This document shows positions 11,677 through 24,371 of a DNA stretch of 64,000 bases, one piece after another. Position 1 is the first letter of the stretch, and every line of letters begins with the position of its first letter. The position numbers were made by a program, and so were the translations under genes. The DNA is from Falciphora oryzae (Eukaryota; Ascomycota; Sordariomycetes; Magnaporthales; Magnaporthaceae): positions 273,358 to 337,357 of the forward strand of contig JNVV01000040.1 of the NCBI GenBank assembly GCA_000733355.1, in the 5' to 3' direction. A model generated the notes under the pieces. The model saw only the letters and a program-made list of their open reading frames with translations, was not told the origin of the DNA and did no database searches.

Positions 11677-14676
11677 CTATATGCCGTAAAGGGATTTGAG
11701 GTTGGCCTGGTCCTGCGGGTCCATCTGGCCGAGGAATGAGCTAAATTGTGGGATGATTTGCTGGTAGACGTTGATCACCTGGTAGTGGAGATGTTGTTAG
11801 CAAGGAGTTTCGGCGAGTGGTTATCCATTAAAAATAGCAAACTTACGTTTTTGAAGGCATCGTGCAGCTCCTGCTTGATGGGGTTTCGTAGGTGCACGAG
11901 GTCCGAGTACCTGGCGATGGACATGAAAAGGTGGGGGATCTCGCCCTCGATCGACTGAGGGTTCTTGACAACTGTGGCGGCGAAGCCCTTGAAGGCCGTC
12001 GCCTTCTCCTCGGACGGGTCAACCTCGTCCATGGCGTTGAGGAAGTCCTGAGCAAACGCGTTCAGGTGCTGCGCCATAACATCAGAGCTCTCGATGCCAA
12101 GGCGGCCCAGCGCGATGGCTGCGTTCTCCGACACGCTCTTGGGCACCCTCGGGTTCGACACGATCTCGACGCAGCGCTGCAGCATCTCCGACGCGAAGGG
12201 TTCCATGCCCTTGCCGTGCTGCAGCGCGACCTCGCCGGCACTCCAGCAGGCGTTGTTGACCACGCTGAAGCCGTTGTCGATCTCCTCGTCCAGGATGTTG
12301 TCCAGGTCAAGCTGCTTGAGCAGGATTGGGAACAAGGTCGTCAGATGCGGCTGCAGCTGCGGGAAGATGAACTTGGCACAGTCGCCCAGCAAGGCATAGG
12401 CCGACTGCCGAACCTCGTCGGCGGGATCCTCCATGCAGAAGCTCAGGAGCTCAAAGAATGCCGGCTGCGCCTCTGTCACAAGCTCGGCGGCCTTCTTGTC
12501 CACAAGGCACTGAATGACAGCGCTCAAGAGGTCTAGGCTGGTGACCAGGAAGTCCTTGTCAGGCTGGTCAAAGTTGGGATTGCTCTTGGCAGCCAGCGAC
12601 TGCTCGAGGTTCTGGTGGATAATGTTGATGCACCGGCGGAAGATGGGAGGCGCATACGGCGAGAAGGTGTCCCCAAGCGCCATTGCCACGTAGGACAGGC
12701 ACTCGAGCAACGGGAAAAGCTCGCGTGACTGATCCGAGACCCTCTGCCACCGGTCAATCAGCACGGGCATGAGAGTGCTCGAGAGTTCCGGCGTGGCCAG
12801 AACCGGGCCGATGCTCTCCGCCAGCGTCTGGACGCAGTCGTAGAGAATGTACATGTTCCTGTCCTTGTACTTTGCGAAACACTGCACGAACTGGGTGATG
12901 ATGGGCCCGCTGTACGGCTCCAGGACCTTGCCGGCCTTCTCCTCGAGGTTGGCCATGGCAGACGCGGCTGCCTCCTGGACCTTCTTGTTCTTGTCCAACA
13001 TCTTGGTCAAGACGCCCTCCATCATGGGGACGAAGTAAGTGGCCTTCTGGTTGGGGTCCGGAAGATGGGCGGCCCAGCCCGAGTACCGCGCCAGGGTCCA
13101 GCATGTGATTTGGCGCACGACGGGCTCCGTGTCGTTGAGGAGCGAGATCAAGTAGGGGATAAGCTCGGGGAGGTGCGGCGTAACAACCTGGACACAGCCG
13201 TCGGCAACGGCACCGAGCGCCAGGACAGCGGCTTCTCGGTGCGGCCACTCTTCGTGCTTCAGGTTCTCGCTGAGGTAGGGGAGGATGCACGCGAAGACGG
13301 GCGCCTTGAAGTCGCGTGCGAATACGTCCAGTGCGGCTGCGGAACACTTCCGGACCGTCCACCTCTCGTCGGGGTTCTCATCACCGTCGTCCTCGTCGTC
13401 ATCGACCTCGCCCTCTTCGACATCATCGCTCATGCCCTCGAGCTTCTGGTACTCGGCGCCCTCCTTGGAATCGTCGCCAGCGGCAACCTCGCCGTTCACG
13501 GCCCTCTTCAGAGTCTTTTTCGCGAACTGAGGCTTAATGTCCTCCTCGCGGTCCTCCTCGTCCTCATCATCCGAAGCACCGCCCAGCAGCGCAATGTCCT
13601 CGCCGCTATACCTCATGCACTCAAGCAGGACGGGGATGATCTGGTGAATGTGCGGCTCCAGCAGCTTCCAGAGGTTATCGTGCTCGCCGACCGAAAGCCA
13701 AAACTCGGCGGCCTCGACCGCCAGATCCTCGTCCTCGCTCTTCTGCTGGCTGATGATGTACGAGACCAGGTCGGCGATATGTGGCTGCAGCTTGTCCGGC
13801 CGGGTCTCGACGAGCCGTACGAAGGCGCGGCAGACCTCTTTGCGCACATCGGCACTGGTATCGCCGGCGCGATCGAACAGGGCTTGCAGCAGGGTGTCGA
13901 TCGAGGTGAGCATGGCCTGAGACTTGCGCGGGGTGAAGACGTTTATGGCAGTCAGTGCATGCATGCGGACCTTGGGCAGTGGGCTCTTGGTGGCCTCGAT
14001 CAGCTTGGGCAGGAGGAAGTTCAGGGGCCGCTGGCCGTTGTGCTCGCGCTCCAGGATCTTTGTGTTGTCCTCGCAGATCTTGGCCATTGCCGAGATGGCG
14101 CCCTCCTGGGCCTCCGGGGAGACCTGGCCGGTTTCATTGCTGAACAGGTCCAGCAGCTGAGGCAGGAGGCTGGGCCAGCTGAAGAGGCCGCCTCTCCGTA
14201 TCAGCTCCGTGGCGATGTTGCCGGCGAAATTCCGGATCTGGAGGTTCTTGTCCTGGATGCCGATGGGGACGGCCTGCTTGACCATCTCTAGACTCGACTC
14301 GGGGATCTGCTTAAAATCCGCCTTGATGTTGTTCTTGAGCATTATACCCGCGGCGCTGCGCACGAGGTGCAGGTCCTGCGGCGTGACCTGAAGGCCGGGC
14401 AGGGAGTCGGCTGACGAGAATATGAAGGCGAGGTAGTTGTTGATATCGGGCGAGGTTTTCGCCTGGGCAAGCATCTGGAGGCCCGCCGGCTCGTCAGCGC
14501 CTCAAACTTGGTCGGACGGAATCGGGCAGCCCGGCGGCCGGCGCGCAGAGGGGGCGCGCGGGTTCAGTGCTCACCTCGTCGGCGCGCTTCTGCGCCTCCT
14601 TGTTGAAGCCGCTCAGGGAGTCCTTGAGGCATCCTGCCAGAGTCTGCAGGGACTCCTGGCTCGGTTGCCAGGCCAT
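11677..14676 (-). CDS. kap104: Transportin / karyopherin beta-2 (Kap104-type)
   Basis: Nuclear import receptor of the importin-beta family. Transportins carry PY-NLS cargo such as hnRNP-type RNA-binding proteins through nuclear pores and release it on Ran-GTP. Three exons fit: 14676-14575 (34 aa, starting MAWQPSQESL), 14474-11847, and 11778-11677 (ending LKSLYGI, stop TAG). Introns are 14475-14574 and 11779-11846 (donor GTAAGT), both phase 0. The product is about 943 aa, the usual family length. HEAT repeats run throughout. Two acidic stretches near residues 330-345 and 380-400 match the transportin H8 loop. The RKCSAAALDVFARDF segment just after it is diagnostic of Kap-beta2 rather than importin-beta1. 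The reading frame is intact. Divergent from the Dcr2-type gene across 2.8 kb. Confidence 0.93.
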
Positions 14677-17433
14677 TCTGACGGCGCGTGCTCGAGGCGA
14701 GCAGGAGCAGATGGCTGGGTTGCGATCGCAAAATGCTGTCGTGGGCCAGGGGTGGCGGTTCTGGTTCTGTGTGCGCGCAGGGCGATCCGTCTTACTTCCT
14801 CCTATTCGCAGCGCGGAGAGTGAGGAGAAGGCACACACATGCACCACGCAGAGAGAGTGAGGGACTGGCGCCTATTACTGCTACAGAGACCGGTTGCAGT
14901 CTTTTACCTCGTGGTTGTCATTGGGGGATTTTTGGTGGGCGGGCGGGCGGGCGCAGGCGACGAAGTGGGGTGGGAGGGACAAGTCCTCAGGTGGCGGGCA
15001 GCAGAGCTCAAGCAAATGATTTCCGTGCGAGCACAGGTCGGGACTGCCACCCTGAAGAGGGGTGAGCGGAGCACCCCTCCACCTTGAAAACGAAGCGTGG
15101 GCACCAGCCAGCATGGAACGCGGACGAGAGGGAAAGTGAATTGGATTCAGCAAAATAAAAATAAAGGACGGAGGGGAGGAGCGAAAAACTGTCAGTTGGT
15201 GCAATTTCTCAGACAATGCCAAAGTTCAAAGTGAGGTGCCTCGAGATTTGGCCACAATATGCCAATGTCACCGTTTGGAGGGGTCCGATCTTGTCTTTGT
15301 TTCCTGTGTCGATTATATGGAACTAGCGCGATTCCCGCTCCACGCACTCGCAAACACATCGAGTTCTCGGGCCAGCAGCAAACAAGAGCAGTCGGTCGTT
15401 GAGTTTACCGGTAATGACGTTGACAAACGTTGGTCAACATCTCGGGGTTTCATAGAAACTTTGACTGGGGCTGGACTACGTCGAATCGGTATCTCGCCAA
15501 AAGCTTCTGGAGCAAATGCCCGGGAACCTGCTGTCTGTGGATCCCTCGAAGATGCCAGCACAAGCAGGTTGAGGCTCCGACTCCTCCAGCATCTGGTTCT
15601 CTTCGAAAGTCGGGCTCTTCTCCGATCATAGTAGCAAACACCTGGGCCGGAGAAGCTTTCTCACGCTACTTTCCGCTTGGTTATTTCGGAAGTCAAGGTG
15701 GGGAGGGGTCATGGCTTCGGAAGGGAGCTTGCATACATACCATCAAGCCGTGTACCTCTGACTTCCAAGGCAAGTCGACGAGGAGGCAGGTAGCATGGCG
15801 ACTTGCAGCCAGCTCATCACATCTCCGTGTTGTTCTGGGACTAAAATTTCTTGTACCAATCGCAACTCGGACCAAGCGATATCCTGCGTAGAAGTGTCGA
15901 TATGAATGCCCTTCCCCAACGAGCCAAAATCATCCCCAGGTAAGATTTTCAACTGAAGACAGAGCCTCTGAGTCTCTTATTTCGGCGAGAATGCTTCTGC
16001 ATATCATCGAGGCTGCCAGCCTGAACGGCTGGGTATGGAAGACAAGGGTGGGCAACGTCTCCCGTACGAGGCCACACAGGGTTTCTGTGCGACATTGCTC
16101 AACGACCACCCCAAAGAGGCTTCTCACATATCATTTCGGATAACCACATGACACGGGAAGGCAAAGTTTCTTTCTACTTGCATAACCTGCCTCCAGCCGG
16201 GGATACTTACTGACAGAATGGCACATTCTCCCGTACCTATCCAGAGAGGAGAGTCGTGGCAGGCCGTCGGTGTCTAGAGATTCACTCCGCTCTCGACTAG
16301 AGACGGCCGAGACACCCACGAGGACTGCCAAGACACATGGAGGAGGCCTGAGATCCACATGGACAGGTCACGGCGCGTATCACGGTGCAGATGCGCGCAC
16401 ACGTGATTTATTGGTTATCAAAATGTGGCGTGGGAAAGGTGGACAGACAAGGTGGCTCAAATTGGCGCCACCTGGTTTTGCTGGCTTCTTTGGTTGAGGT
16501 GCCGACGTTCGGCCCGTCCGTCCCGTTGGTCTGAACAGTCAAGGTTAGACGATCGGTCTGCTCGCGAGTATTGATGCTATTCACCGCAACATTAGACGTG
16601 TCCCAACCAACATCCAAATTCGGGTTTGCTCTTGTTGAAAGCGGCACGAGTGTCAACCAGAGCTCAGAGCTGGATCGAGCTCAGGGGAAGTGGAGCACGG
16701 AAGTCGAACCGTGCTCTACGGATCCCACCCTGGGCACCTCCATAGCCAGGCCAGTAGGTAGGTACCCAGGCACCAGCTATCGTGACTCTGCGCGACCAAT
16801 CTTGTTGCCGATGCCGGCAACCCGTAGGTGGCGGTGGCATTCACTGGATTTAATAGACACTTTTGCTGCGCTCGCGTTTCGCACGGCACTCGTCCTCGGA
16901 GTCTCTGTCACTGCCGAATTGATCAGACATGGGCTAGTCCCTATTGGGGAAGACGCGAACTAGAACGGCCTAGCGGCCATGCCCCGGCCATGATGGCTCC
17001 ACGGCACCCTGAACTCCACCATTGGTTGATTGAATAGGTAGTCTGCTACCCCAGATTTGCGCTGTGGTCTCTTTCTGCCCATGAAAGGATCAACGAAAAA
17101 AGATTCTAATTTGTTTTGGACGTCGACAATTGCAAGCATCGCATCTGACAGTGAACGAACACGACGAGCGCTGAAAGGCCAACTAGCTTCCCCGACACCG
17201 AGTTGCCAGGCCCTGTCGGCGAACCCACCTCCCTGCCTCGGACTGTCTCTCGCAGGTCGAATCCTCCCGGCCCGTGGCGCCGGCGGTCACCGCACCAGCC
17301 CGGAAGCGGTTTTAAGATGCCTGCTGGCACCTGCACGGCAAGCATACAGCGCTGTCCCTCTCGTCCCGCGCCCTCCTGCATCGGCCGCAGGTAGAGCGGC
17401 ACGTCTGGTGCTCCTGCGCCAGGCTCGCCCATC
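14677..17433. other. Divergent intergenic region
   Basis: Shared upstream space between the transportin (-) and Dcr2-type (+) genes. The short open frames on both strands have no recognisable domain and no clean splice structure. It holds a G-rich motif at 14937-14951 and presumably the two promoters. I identified no further feature. Confidence 0.6.
14937..14951 (+). repeat. G-quadruplex-type motif upstream of kap104
   Basis: Four GGG runs with single-C loops on the + strand, about 260 bp upstream of the transportin start, so C-rich on the sense strand of that gene. Same pattern as at 3364-3378. A regulatory role is only a possibility. Confidence 0.5.
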
Positions 17434-19410
17434 ATGACGCGACGCATCGTCAGTTCTCGCCCGCCCCCTTTTCTTTGTCTGGCCTTGCGACAACCCGGCG
17501 CCGACGGGCGGAGGCGAGGCGTGAGTGCAGCTCGGCCGGCCAGCTAACAAAAACACCGCTGCGCAGGTTCGCACCATCGTCCAGGTCGCAACGGCGGCGA
17601 CAGCGGCCTTCATCATCATCTTCTTCCTCGACCGCAACTTCCGCGTGCTTCCTGATGCGATCCACGAATACCTGCCGACACATCATGTCGGCCTGGCCAT
17701 AACAGACATGACGATACAGACATGCTCGAGCGTCAACCCTTTCTCGAGCTGCCAGCTGGATCCGCTGGTGTGGCACAGGGTAGAGAAGGACCTATACCTT
17801 GGCAAGGGGATGGTGACGAGCGCATGGCTGCACATTCGCCGGCAGAAGGAGGAGGAGCTCAAGGCCGAGGACAAGGTCGTCGTGGACATTACCGTTGGCC
17901 GTCTCGACCCTACGACCAGCGCCACCAAGGGCAAACACCAGGACGGTGCCAAGTGGGAGTCGCGGCCCGGCGGCATCTGGCTCAAACGGTCCTCCAAGCG
18001 CCACGCCAGCGACAGTAAGGACGCCGTCACGAGCGTCGACCTGCTTTTCGGCGATGACTCGGTCGAGGTGCGCGACGGCTGGCACATTGTTGGCACCCCG
18101 CTACTGCTCGATGCAGGCTCCAAAATCCCCAGCGCGCACCTAACCGTGCAAAGGGGCAGCCCGCCAGCCCCGGCTCCCAAGCCGGTCCCGCGCATCCACG
18201 ACAATGGCAAATTCAAGATCATGCAGATCGCGGATCTGCACTTAGCCACGGGCACGGGCAAGTGCCGGGACGCGGTCCCGGACTCGTACAACGGCGGCAA
18301 GTGTGAGGCGGATCCAAGGACGCTGGATTTCGTGAACAGGATTCTGGACGACGAGAAGCCCGACCTTGTCGTCCTCAGCGGAGACCAGGTCAACGGTGGC
18401 ACTGCTCCGGATGCGCAATCGGTAAGTTTGGGCCCCCGACACCAACATGTGGCCTGGGCAAGCTCTTGGTCGATTGAGCGGTCTACTAACCAGCGGATGC
18501 GGAACTGCACGGCAGGCCATCTTCAAATACGCAACACTTTTGATCAAGCGCAAGATCCCCTACGTTAGCATATTCGGGAACCACGACGACGAGGGCAAGA
18601 CGCTGTCGCGGGCCAGCCAGATGGCCATCATCGAGTCGCTGCCCTACTCACTCTCCAAGGCCGGCCCCGAGGACGTGGACGGAGTGGGTAACTACTACAT
18701 CGAGGTGCTAGCGCGCGGCCACTCGTCGCACTCGGCCATCACCATCTATCTGCTTGATACGCACGCCTACTCGCCGCAGGAGCGCAAGTACCCCGGCTAC
18801 GACTGGCTGAAGGAGTCGCAGATCGACTGGTTCTCCCAGACGGCGCAGTCGCTCAAGCGCAAGCATCGCGAGTACACGCACGTGCACCTTGACGTCGCCT
18901 TTATCCACATTCCGCTCCCCGAGTACCGCGAACCGGGACAGCACTTTATTGGCCCGTTCAGGGAGCCCGTGACCGCTCCCGTGTTCAACTCTGGGTTCAG
19001 GGACGCGCTTGTCGAGCAGGGTGTGGCCATGGTCAGCTGTGGGCAGTAAGTCAAATCTTTGCTATTCCTGCATGTTCAACCCCAACGCGGTGCTAACGCC
19101 GTGTGTCTCTAGCGACCATGTAAACGAGCACTGCGTCCTGTCTACGGACGAGGAAAGGAACCCGAAGCTGTGGATGTGCTACGCTGGCGGCGTGGGCTTC
19201 GGCGGCTACGCGGGCTATGGCGGCTACGACCGCAAGATCAGAATGTTCGAGTTCGACATGAACGAGGGCCGCATCACCACGTGGAAGCGGGTGGAACACG
19301 GCGATGCCGAGGCGCTCAAGGCCCGCATCGACGAGCAGATCGTTGTCGAGGAGGGCAAGGCCTACTTTGTCCCGCCTCCGCCAGAAGAGGAGAAGAAGGA
19401 GGGGCAATAA
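17434..19410 (+). CDS. dcr2: Dcr2-type calcineurin-like phosphoesterase
   Basis: Metal-dependent phosphoesterase. In yeast, Dcr2 promotes cell-cycle entry and dephosphorylates Ire1 to restrain the unfolded protein response. The exons I favour are 17434-17448, 17567-18421, 18516-19045 and 19113-19410, about 565 aa. The first exon encodes only MTRRI; splicing from GTCAGT at 17449 gives a normal N-terminus, while a donor at 17521 would leave only a 46-bp intron. A membrane anchor lies at about residues 10-26. Metallophos motifs appear in order: D-L-H near 226, GDQVNG near 276, GNHD near 310, a conserved histidine (FIHIPLPEY) near 425, and GHDH near 467. The GHDH codons are split by intron 3, and joining 19045 to 19113 restores the histidine. 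The frame is intact. Confidence 0.9.
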
Positions 19411-22400
19411 GACGTTTCGGTGAATTAGGGCGTATTTGTTCGATCACGGGCTTGTACTTTTGTGTGTGCGTGCGTTTTCTTGTTCCGTCTGTGTTTGTGT
19501 CTTCTCTGCGAGAACAGGTCAGCACGCTCTGCATCGGTCCGGCGTCATCATACTCTTGGGTTCTCTTCCCCCTGTTGGAAACGCAAAAACAACATTAACG
19601 TATATATATCCTCTTGCAAAACAAGATATTTTTGGGTTGGTCGGCTTGGTATGCGGAGCCGGCGGCGGGAACCGTCCGCCTCTGGGAGGGAAAATGATAA
19701 ATGAGATTCAAGCCATGTGTTTCCTCTTCTGGTCCACGGCTGTCCGTTTGTCACAGCCGGGTCTACGAGGTCCGTCCACGTGCGTTCGGTGGCTCCGGCC
19801 GATCATGGACTCGGAGCTGGCTAGAGGGCGATATCGTGTGGTTGTGTTTCACCGGTCTCAAGCACAACCTCGCTCGGGTGCGGGCGGCCGGCAGGGGAAC
19901 CCGCATGATGGACAATTCCTGGAAGTTGTCCGATCATGCACGGCCCAATGCAGGGGCGTATCTGACCGTGGCTGATGACTTGCCGCGTCTCTCACATGCC
20001 GACGCGTAGGAGCATGCCTTGGCTCGTTGGCCGAGTATGGTATGTACCTGTGTCCCTACATCCCTTGCTTAGTAGCATGCTGTTTCCAGTCGCTTGTCTC
20101 AAAAGGGAGCATAACCTCAAAAAGGCGTTGAGGGTCGTTTTTTTCGTCCCTCGCACAGGCTTCTGCGGGTGTTTTTTTTTTTCTCGGACGAAGCACTAGA
20201 CTAGACCCTCCCGTGTCAGGAAAGCTAGCATCTGACCATCCTTGGCTGGGGCGGGGATCCACTCCGCGATCGCCCTGAGGTGGAACAGGAGAGACCCGTC
20301 GGGGATCTGGGCCGAGCGATAACGCACGACATGGACACGGCGGTGAGGTGGCTCTCTGTTCGCTGGATGACATGCAGCAGATTTGGGTACCGGTGAATGA
20401 GATTCAGGCCGAGGAATTCGATTGGGTCAAGGGTGCATGCCTGTTTGCTTGCGTGCTGGCTGCCTGGTCGGAGGGCTTGGGGTTGGATTACAGTAAGTCG
20501 GCTTGGTTCGGGCGCTGGCAGCACAGGGCTGTGTTTTGTTGGCTTTTGACTTTTCAGCGAGCGGTATTAATATCTGCCATGGCAATTCCAATGCGACCAT
20601 CTCAGGCGGCCCGCCGCTCAATAGGCTGCCGCGAAACGGAATTGGGGAGGAGAGCCTGGGGAAGAATGAGCGTGCTTGAAACCAACAAATGCAACCTTGA
20701 GAGTTTGAAACCACCAACAAGTCCATTTTTGGCCTGCGTCGTAGCTAGGCCAGGGACCCGCCCGCCTCAGCTATGCCCTGCATGAACCGCTAGCCCACTC
20801 CCCATCCCAAGTGCCAGGCATCCCTCGGGACTCCCCCATTCAGCGCCAACATGCCATGGGACAGCGGACGCAGGTATTAGCGTGGGCTGTTGGCTCAGGA
20901 GGGCCGTCCGGGGGTTGCCGTTGATGTCTGTTATTGTTGTTGTCGCCGCCACCGCAGCAGCAAATCTCCGTGCCGGATGAGGTCAGGGTCCCCTCGTCAA
21001 AACCACATACCTGGGTAGGTACATACAACAGCAGACTGAAGCAGGTGGTAACATGTAGAGTGTTGAAAACAGGGCCTGCCCGTAGCATCCAACGGTCTCT
21101 CTCAGGGGCCGCATCTTGCGCTGAAGGAACTTGATCCTCCGCCAGCATTAAGGCCAGCGACGACGACGGCAGAGCCGCAAGCCCAGGCCAGCAAATCCAT
21201 CTGACAGGAGGAGTCCGGCCAACAAGTGCCCTGATCCTAAAAAGGGTTGGCTTCGAGACGGCAAGAATTGGAAGTTCCAATGCGCTCTTGGCTTTGTGGT
21301 ACATGGGCTTCCCCGCCACATTTTAGAGCGTCAGCCGCATGCAAGCGCTGTTGCACTAACAAGGCGCCCCCGCCTGCCGGTTCCCTCGGTCGTCAGCGCA
21401 GCATGGAATCGATTCCCGTGTCAGTCCGCCTCTCTCAATTCGTGCCGTGCGTTGCGTGTGTGCTGTGCTGCCCCACGGCCTGACCCCCTGTCCCTGTCCA
21501 TTTCTGGACCTGATGCGGCGGCAGAGAGGGTCTGGTGGCTCCAAGCCCGAGCCTTCGGGGCTTTGCACCACCTGGGCAACAACGCGCCGCCATGGAGTTG
21601 CAGTGCCTGCACCGCACTGCATCATTCCCTCCATGCTTTTTTGGGTGGGCATCGCCCTCCACTCCAGTCTTTTTTCCCCTTGGCTCACCACTTGTTGTCA
21701 TCGTCGGACCCAAACAAGCAGGTTCGCGCAGCTTTTTCGCATTTTCCTTTCTTCTTTTCTTCTCTTCTCTGCTTGTTTTCCCTTGTTTACCCCCTCCTTC
21801 AATTCTCCAGCTGCTGCAGCTCCCTTGCCTGTCCCTTTTGTTTTTTCTGTTCCAATCGTCTTGTCAATTGGTTCTCGATTGTTTTGCCATCGTCGCCTGG
21901 TCCCTGCCACTCGCGTGTGCTGAGTCCTTCCGCGCTACTGCCTGCCGTTTAGTTTGAACTCCTTTTCCCTTTATATTTTTCCAGCTATATTTTATGCGAC
22001 CGGCGAGTCCGTCAGCTGCGACCTTTTAAGTACCACACCCGGCCAGATTGAAGCGGATGCACGCCCGGCGGTAGAGTTTGTTGAAGGCAGAAGGAAGAGG
22101 TCCGGACTTGGTTGTGGAGCCCGCCACACACCAAACACACTTGACATCCACCAGACCGACCACAGGATCCAGGCACTCTGCATGAGCAACCATCCAAAAG
22201 AGCGCTGCTGTAGACCGATCACCCGCCGCCCCTAGTCGACCCCGACGCTCCCCATATTCTGCACGCTTGTTGCGAGTTCAATCACAATCCGTCTCTCACC
22301 TTCCATCTCGTTCGGCGCAGACGCCCTACCCGATAACCGAGCGAGCCCTCGACTCCCCGCGTCGACTCGACAGCCGGGCGGCGCTGCTCTGACGCCAGAC

Positions 22401-22687
22401 GCCTTGGGCTCGGGTTACGTTCGGATTACATCAAACCACGCGGCCAAGGACAGGTGACCCCGATCGACTCCGCGCTGCTGAACCCCCCGGGCGGTGACGC
22501 CACCCTCCCGCATCTTTCCGTCTCCCAGCCGAGAGCGAAGCCAAATCACGCACAACCGACCCAGGCACCCGACTCTTGTCGCCGCGAGACGAACCTCGTC
22601 GTCGCTCGCGCCGTCGAATCCACACACTCCTCCGTCGTCTCGTAATCGGCCAGCTGCATTCGTCGCGACGCATCGCACATTCCGACA
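19411..22687. other. Intergenic region with CT-rich segment before ssh4
   Basis: No gene is supported in these 3.3 kb. The part from about 21650 to 22450 is strongly pyrimidine-rich on the + strand, as is common for promoters and 5' UTRs of filamentous ascomycetes. It sits directly upstream of the Ssh4-type gene. Open frames here, including one of about 218 codons at 21296-21952, look like by-products of that composition. Confidence 0.6.
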
Positions 22688-24371
22688 ATGCCGCCGACGG
22701 ACTCTCGGCCGTCGCCAATCAATGGCGTTGTCATCGGCCTGTTGTCGTCATTCGGCTCGGCGATCCTTATCGCATTCGTTTTCATCGTCGTTTATATCCT
22801 AAGATACACAGTCCCCGGTCGGATCCTGCTTGATCGTATCGGCAGGCCCGGCGAATTCGATGATGAGCAGGCGTTCGCGAGGGAAGAGGCCGAGGCCTTG
22901 GAGTCGATGGATGATATGCAAAGGACAGAATACTTGAGAGCCAAAGGTTCGATCCCCCATGGTTTTCGCTTCGCCTCGTTCTTTCCATCATCTGGCCTTG
23001 CTCTCCGACTTGGATCTTGTTGGTTTTGGGAATCGCTGGCTAACCAAAGGTGGCCTATTGGCCTTATCTAGCCTTTATCACGGCCAACCCTCCCGAGTCG
23101 CTGCAAACCGACATATCACTATCCCAGTACCTCGCCATCCAGGAGAAGGGCGTGTCGGCCTGGGAGTTCGAGCCCGAGCTGGAGATCGCAAACTGCTTCG
23201 TCGAGGCCCGCACCGAGATCGAGTTCTTTGATTCCGAATGTTGCGTGCTGAGCAACTTACCCGTCCCCAAACAGAACGAGGTCTACTACTGGGAAACCAA
23301 GATCTACGAGAAGCCCGAAAACACTCTGCTGAGCATTGGCATGTCGACAAAACCGTATCCGCTATTCAGGTTGCCAGGTATGGTTTGCTCTTCGCCTTTG
23401 TTCCCTCGATAACGTGCTTATCACTGACCTCGACGTCGCCTGCAGGTTTCCACAAGCACTCGGTTGCCTACCTGTCCAACGGAACCCGTCGATTCAACCA
23501 GCCGTTCGCGGGCACCAACTATGGGCCGCAATACGTCCAGGGTGACGTTATCGGAGTTGGTTACCGGCCCCGAACCGGCACAATATTCTTCACCCGCAAC
23601 GGAAAGCGACTTGAGGACGTTGTCCACGGCCTCAAGTCGCAAAACTTCTTCCCCTCGATTGGCGCAAACGGACCCTGCGTCGTGCACGTCAACTTTGGCC
23701 AGTCGGGCTTTGTCTTCATCGAGGCCAACGTCAAGAAGTGGGGTCTCGCGCCCATGACCGGATCCCTGGCTCCCCCGCCGCCGTACGGTTCGGAACAGGG
23801 AAGCATTCTACTTGAGTCTGGAAGGAAGGACGGATATGCGCCGGCTAGGGGCCACTCGCAGAGTGTCTCGGTCCTCCCGTACCCCCGGCAGCAGCATGTT
23901 CACGACGCACACCAGCACACACGTTCGCGATCTGGCAATTTTAGGTCCATGCCACCCACGAGCCCGGGTCCCGTCCGAAGCCCTACCGACATCTCCCTCG
24001 CGCACCTGGTTCCCACGGATGAGGTGGGTGAGGCAAGCGGAAGCTCGGTTGTTCCCTCATCTGAACCGGCAGCCCAGCCCTCGTCCGTGAACAACCCGAA
24101 CACCGGGCTCATGGTCCAGGATCCTGGCCAGCAGCCCCCTCCCGAGTATACCAGCCCTGTCTCTTCGGAGAGCTCGAGCCGCCGTACGAGCACCGACAGC
24201 GAGGATGCGCCTCTGATTTCTATCCCCGGCAGGAGTCGAGGTGCTTCCGCAGCGTCGGCGCGCTCGGCGACCAACCGCACAGACGGCCCGCCGATTCCGA
24301 GTTACAGCGATGCGGTCCGACAAGGGGCCGGTCGTGAGCGGAGTGCCAGCTCCATATCACACCGAAGGTAG
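22688..24371 (+). CDS. ssh4: Ssh4/Ear1-type SPRY membrane adaptor of Rsp5 ubiquitin ligase
   Basis: Ssh4 and Ear1 of yeast are endosomal/vacuolar membrane proteins that recruit the Rsp5 ligase so that membrane cargo is ubiquitinated and sorted into multivesicular bodies. Exons: 22688-22946, 23072-23377 and 23446-24371, giving 496 aa. Both introns are phase 1, and splicing restores the conserved joins LRAK-AFITANPPES and FRLPG-FHKHS. One transmembrane helix lies at residues 14-38, followed by an acidic linker and a SPRY domain at about 120-270. The C-terminal tail is disordered and Ser/Pro-rich. It has PPxY-type sites near residues 300 (PPPPY) and 419 (PPPEY), plus PIPSY near 471, which fits Rsp5 WW-domain binding. 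The first donor (GTTCGA) is non-consensus, so that boundary is slightly less sure. Confidence 0.9.

Noticed and set aside
13065..14291. 408-codon frame on + opposite the transportin exon
   Set aside because: Antisense shadow of a highly conserved coding exon.
17521..17566. Alternative first intron of the Dcr2-type gene (46 bp)
   Set aside because: Too short, with the branch-like CTAAC only about 13 bases from the donor; the 118-bp alternative gives a conserved-looking N-terminus.
17683..18510. 275-codon frame on - opposite the Dcr2-type gene
   Set aside because: Antisense shadow; the sense strand carries all metallophosphatase motifs.
21296..21952. 218-codon frame on + before ssh4
   Set aside because: Pyrimidine-rich translation (Ser/Phe/Leu/Pro), consistent with a CT-rich promoter and 5' UTR, no domain.
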